From: Bacillota bacterium
GTDB lineage: Bacteria > Bacillota > Clostridia > Christensenellales > Aristaeellaceae
DNA: 5,958 nucleotides
Direction of reading: 5' to 3'
Assembly (NCBI GenBank): GCA_023460055.1
Contig: JAEWRJ010000145.1
Span: 1-5,958 of the forward strand
Shown: positions 4,392-5,958 of the stretch, one piece after another
Layout of the letters: the number at the start of each line of letters is the position of its first letter
Numbering within the stretch: position 1 is the first letter of the stretch
Position numbers and translations under genes: made by a program
Notes under the pieces: model-generated
Databases searched by the model: none
Told to the model about the DNA's origin: nothing
The model's input: only the letters and a program-made list of their open reading frames with translations

Positions 4392-5958
4392 TTAGGATTC
4401 AGGAGTGGGTTCAGGGGTCGGCTCAGGAATTGTTGTCGGCTCGGGAGTCGGCGTTGAGGTCGGTTCAGGGGTCGGAGTTGGCTCAGGAGTCGGAGTCGGA
4501 GTTGGCTCAGGAGTCGGAGTTAGAGTTGGCTCAGGATTCGGAGTTGGGGTTGGCTCAGGAGTTGGTGTTGGTGCTGATGTAGGACTGATTTTGCCAGCAA
4601 CCGGCGTAATCGTCAGTTCGCCTTTCTTGCTGTCTTTGAATGTATAGAAATCTGTAACGTCTACCGTTTTGCGCTTCACTTGGTAGCTCTTTACCAGGTT
4701 GTCTGCGGTTCCGGCATCCGTAATCGTGCCCTCTACCACCGCCGTCAGTATGTCGCCCGTCGACAGCAGGTAACTCCCGTCAGGCTGCTGCTCGCCGGTC
4801 AGGCCTTCGCCGAACGACGCCGTGTATCCGCTGTCAGTCAGCGCTGTCCCGTCGTACTCCTTGCTGGCGCTGTCTGCCGTGATGGTGATCTGGCTTGTGT
4901 TCTTCACAACAGTCAGGGTACCGTTGTTGCAGGTAATATCGTAGTTGCCGGTGACATCCTCGCCCGCGCTGCTCTGGATAGACGCGGCAGAAGGTACATT
5001 GTCGCTGAAGCCGACATCCGTCAGGCTGCCCGTGACGGTGACGCTCACAAAGCTGTCACCCGCCGCGAGGGCCGAGCTGTTGTAGCCATTGTCGGTCAGC
5101 GGTGTCCCGTCGTACTCCTTGCTGTTGCTGTTTGCCGTGATCTCCAGCGCCTTCCTGGTCACTTCCAGGGTGCCGTTGGCAGTGCCGATGGTGTAGAAGG
5201 CAGTGACATCGGCCGTACCGCGCATGACCGCATAGGAGGTGACCTCGTTTATCGCGGTTCCCGCGTTCGTGATCGTGCCGTTCACAACCGCTGTCAGGCT
5301 GTCGCCAGTTGACAGCAGGTAGCTTCCGTCAGGCTGCTTCTCGCCCGTCAGGCCTTCGCCGAACTCAGCCGTATATCCCTTGTCGCTGTGCGCCTCGCCG
5401 TCATAGGTCCAGCTATTGCTGGCTGCTGTCAGCGTGATCGCTGATGAGTTATTCGTCATTGTCAGCTTGCCATTTACATAGCCCACTGTGTAGTTCTCCG
5501 ACCTGCCTGCCGTGAACTCATGGTTCTTCAATTCATTCGTTACGATGCCATCGCTCGGGAACGTGATGCTCCCTTCCACGGCTGCCGTGATCGCGTCAGA
5601 TCCGATCAGGCCGTTCACATCGTACTGCGGCCAGTTCTGCGTTTCGCCTGTGTATGTGAACTCCTTGTCCTGCGCCGTGACCGTCACGTCCTTGGGCAGG
5701 ATCGTCAATGTACCCGCGACCGGCGTGATCGTGTAGTTTGCCGTCACGTCTTCCGTGCCATGCATGACCTTGTATCCCGTCGCGATCGGGTTGTTTCCGT
5801 TCGCGGTGTCCCCTACGTTGGTCACGCTCCCGGTCGCCGTCGCAACCAGCTCATCGCCCGCCAGCATCGCGCCGCTCGTTACGCTCACTGCCGGGTTCAT
5901 ATGCGCCGTTCCGTCATAGGTCCAGCTGTCGCTCGCCGCCGTGATCGTGATCGCTTCA
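4392..5958 (-). CDS. Extracellular MBG/YDG-type repeat protein with Pro/Thr/Glu tail (5' partial)
   Basis: The frame is open through the right edge, so the N-terminus and any signal peptide are missing and 521 residues are visible. An ATG at 5900 is internal, since module sequence continues before it. Five modules of 80-100 residues follow one another: about 1-89, 90-172, 172-269, 270-355 and 356-457. Each starts with a strand such as ITITA, then [TE]Y[DT]G, a GDxLTA strand, GT[IV]T[ND][AV]G, DVTxxYxI and NGTLTV. This matches the MBG/YDG group of beta-rich modules in bacterial surface adhesins. Residues 458-521 are a Pro/Thr/Glu tail of PTPEPT-like units ending in TPES. No LPxTG motif, hydrophobic helix or basic tail follows, and the other frames past the stop do not restore one. 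The protein may be released, anchored through its missing N-terminus, or held through the tail. Adhesion or a structural stalk is an inference. Confidence 0.85.
   Translation of the reverse strand, partial: EAITITAASDSWTYDGTAHMNPAVSVTSGAMLAGDELVATATGSVTNVGDTANGNNPIATGYKVMHGTEDVTANYTITPVAGTLTILPKDVTVTAQDKEFTYTGETQNWPQYDVNGLIGSDAITAAVEGSITFPSDGIVTNELKNHEFTAGRSENYTVGYVNGKLTMTNNSSAITLTAASNSWTYDGEAHSDKGYTAEFGEGLTGEKQPDGSYLLSTGDSLTAVVNGTITNAGTAINEVTSYAVMRGTADVTAFYTIGTANGTLEVTRKALEITANSNSKEYDGTPLTDNGYNSSALAAGDSFVSVTVTGSLTDVGFSDNVPSAASIQSSAGEDVTGNYDITCNNGTLTVVKNTSQITITADSASKEYDGTALTDSGYTASFGEGLTGEQQPDGSYLLSTGDILTAVVEGTITDAGTADNLVKSYQVKRKTVDVTDFYTFKDSKKGELTITPVAGKISPTSAPTPTPEPTPTPNPEPTLTPTPEPTPTPTPEPTPTPEPTSTPTPEPTTIPEPTPEPTPES
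4395..4585. repeat. Low-complexity hexamer/dodecamer tract encoding the Pro/Thr/Glu tail
   Basis: On the plus strand the tract is a run of degenerate GGCTCAGGAGTCGGAGTT-like units, built from GGNTCAGG and GTCGGNGTNG blocks. On the minus strand it encodes repeated PT and PEPT. The unit length is a multiple of three, so slippage would change tail length without shifting the frame. The copies differ mostly at wobble positions, so it is not a perfect microsatellite. Confidence 0.85.
4735..4839. repeat. Intragenic direct repeat, copy A (partner at 5284-5388)
   Basis: This 105-bp block aligns without gaps to 5284-5388, exactly 549 bp (183 codons) away. I count 19 mismatches (about 82% identity), 13 of them at codon third positions. 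It encodes the FGEGLTGEQQPDGSYLLSTG region of module five. The partner encodes the same region of module three with nearly the same residues. Confidence 0.85.
5284..5388. repeat. Intragenic direct repeat, copy B (partner at 4735-4839)
   Basis: This is the second copy of the block described at 4735-4839, within module three of the MBG/YDG-type protein. Because the offset is a whole number of codons, recombination between copies would delete or add about two modules in frame. Module four between them lacks the insert, which points to duplication of a two-module unit. Confidence 0.85.

Noticed and set aside
4204..4395. 63-codon plus-strand frame between the isomerase and repeat-protein genes
   Set aside because: It runs through the isomerase promoter and the terminator hairpin at 4307-4333, so it is a chance frame.
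4405..4647. Gly/Val/Ser-rich plus-strand frame resembling a repetitive structural protein
   Set aside because: It is the antisense reading of the Pro/Thr/Glu tail repeat; the composition is a by-product of the repeat.
4680..5312. Arg/Val/Ala-rich plus-strand frame of 210 codons
   Set aside because: It is antisense to the MBG/YDG-type modules. Its internal similarity only mirrors the module repeats.

Overview
The window looks like chromosomal DNA of a Gram-positive, probably gut- or rumen-associated Clostridia-type bacterium (inference). Supporting signs are strong AGGAGG-type ribosome binding sites, near-consensus sigma-A promoters, tandem PepSY-like modules in a membrane-anchored protein, and a large secreted MBG/YDG-repeat protein with a Pro/Thr/Glu-rich tail. 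No mobile element, CRISPR array, tRNA or rRNA is visible. By eye, the first ~2.1 kb is more AT-rich than the rest.

Layout, left to right. The 3' end of a plus-strand gene (2-340) encodes a peptidoglycan-binding domain and runs off the left edge. It converges on a minus-strand gene (421-1656) for a membrane-anchored protein with two PepSY-like modules; a perfect 15-bp hairpin lies between the two stops. Next comes roughly 550 bp without a convincing gene. It holds the leader of the 421-1656 gene, with an unusually strong Shine-Dalgarno site, a possible 21-codon peptide and a speculative ECF-type promoter.

From 2141 to 4243 there is a two-gene carbohydrate-metabolism cluster on the minus strand. 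A TIM-barrel sugar isomerase/epimerase (3339-4178) comes first and a Gfo/Idh/MocA NAD(P)-dependent oxidoreductase (2202-3242) second. Each gene has its own good promoter and ribosome binding site, and a hairpin at 2149-2184 closes the cluster. Such pairs commonly act in sequence on one sugar, cyclitol or glycoside: oxidation to a keto intermediate, then isomerisation, epimerisation or elimination. The substrate cannot be read from the sequence.

From 4301 to the right edge, a minus-strand gene encodes the C-terminal 521 residues of an extracellular repeat protein with five MBG/YDG-like modules. It ends in a 64-residue Pro/Thr/Glu tail with no sortase signal or membrane anchor, and a clear terminator follows.

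No clearly new biological system is evident. The points most worth a second look are the leader at 1724-1860, the unanchored repeat protein, and the internal promoter that uncouples the two sugar genes.
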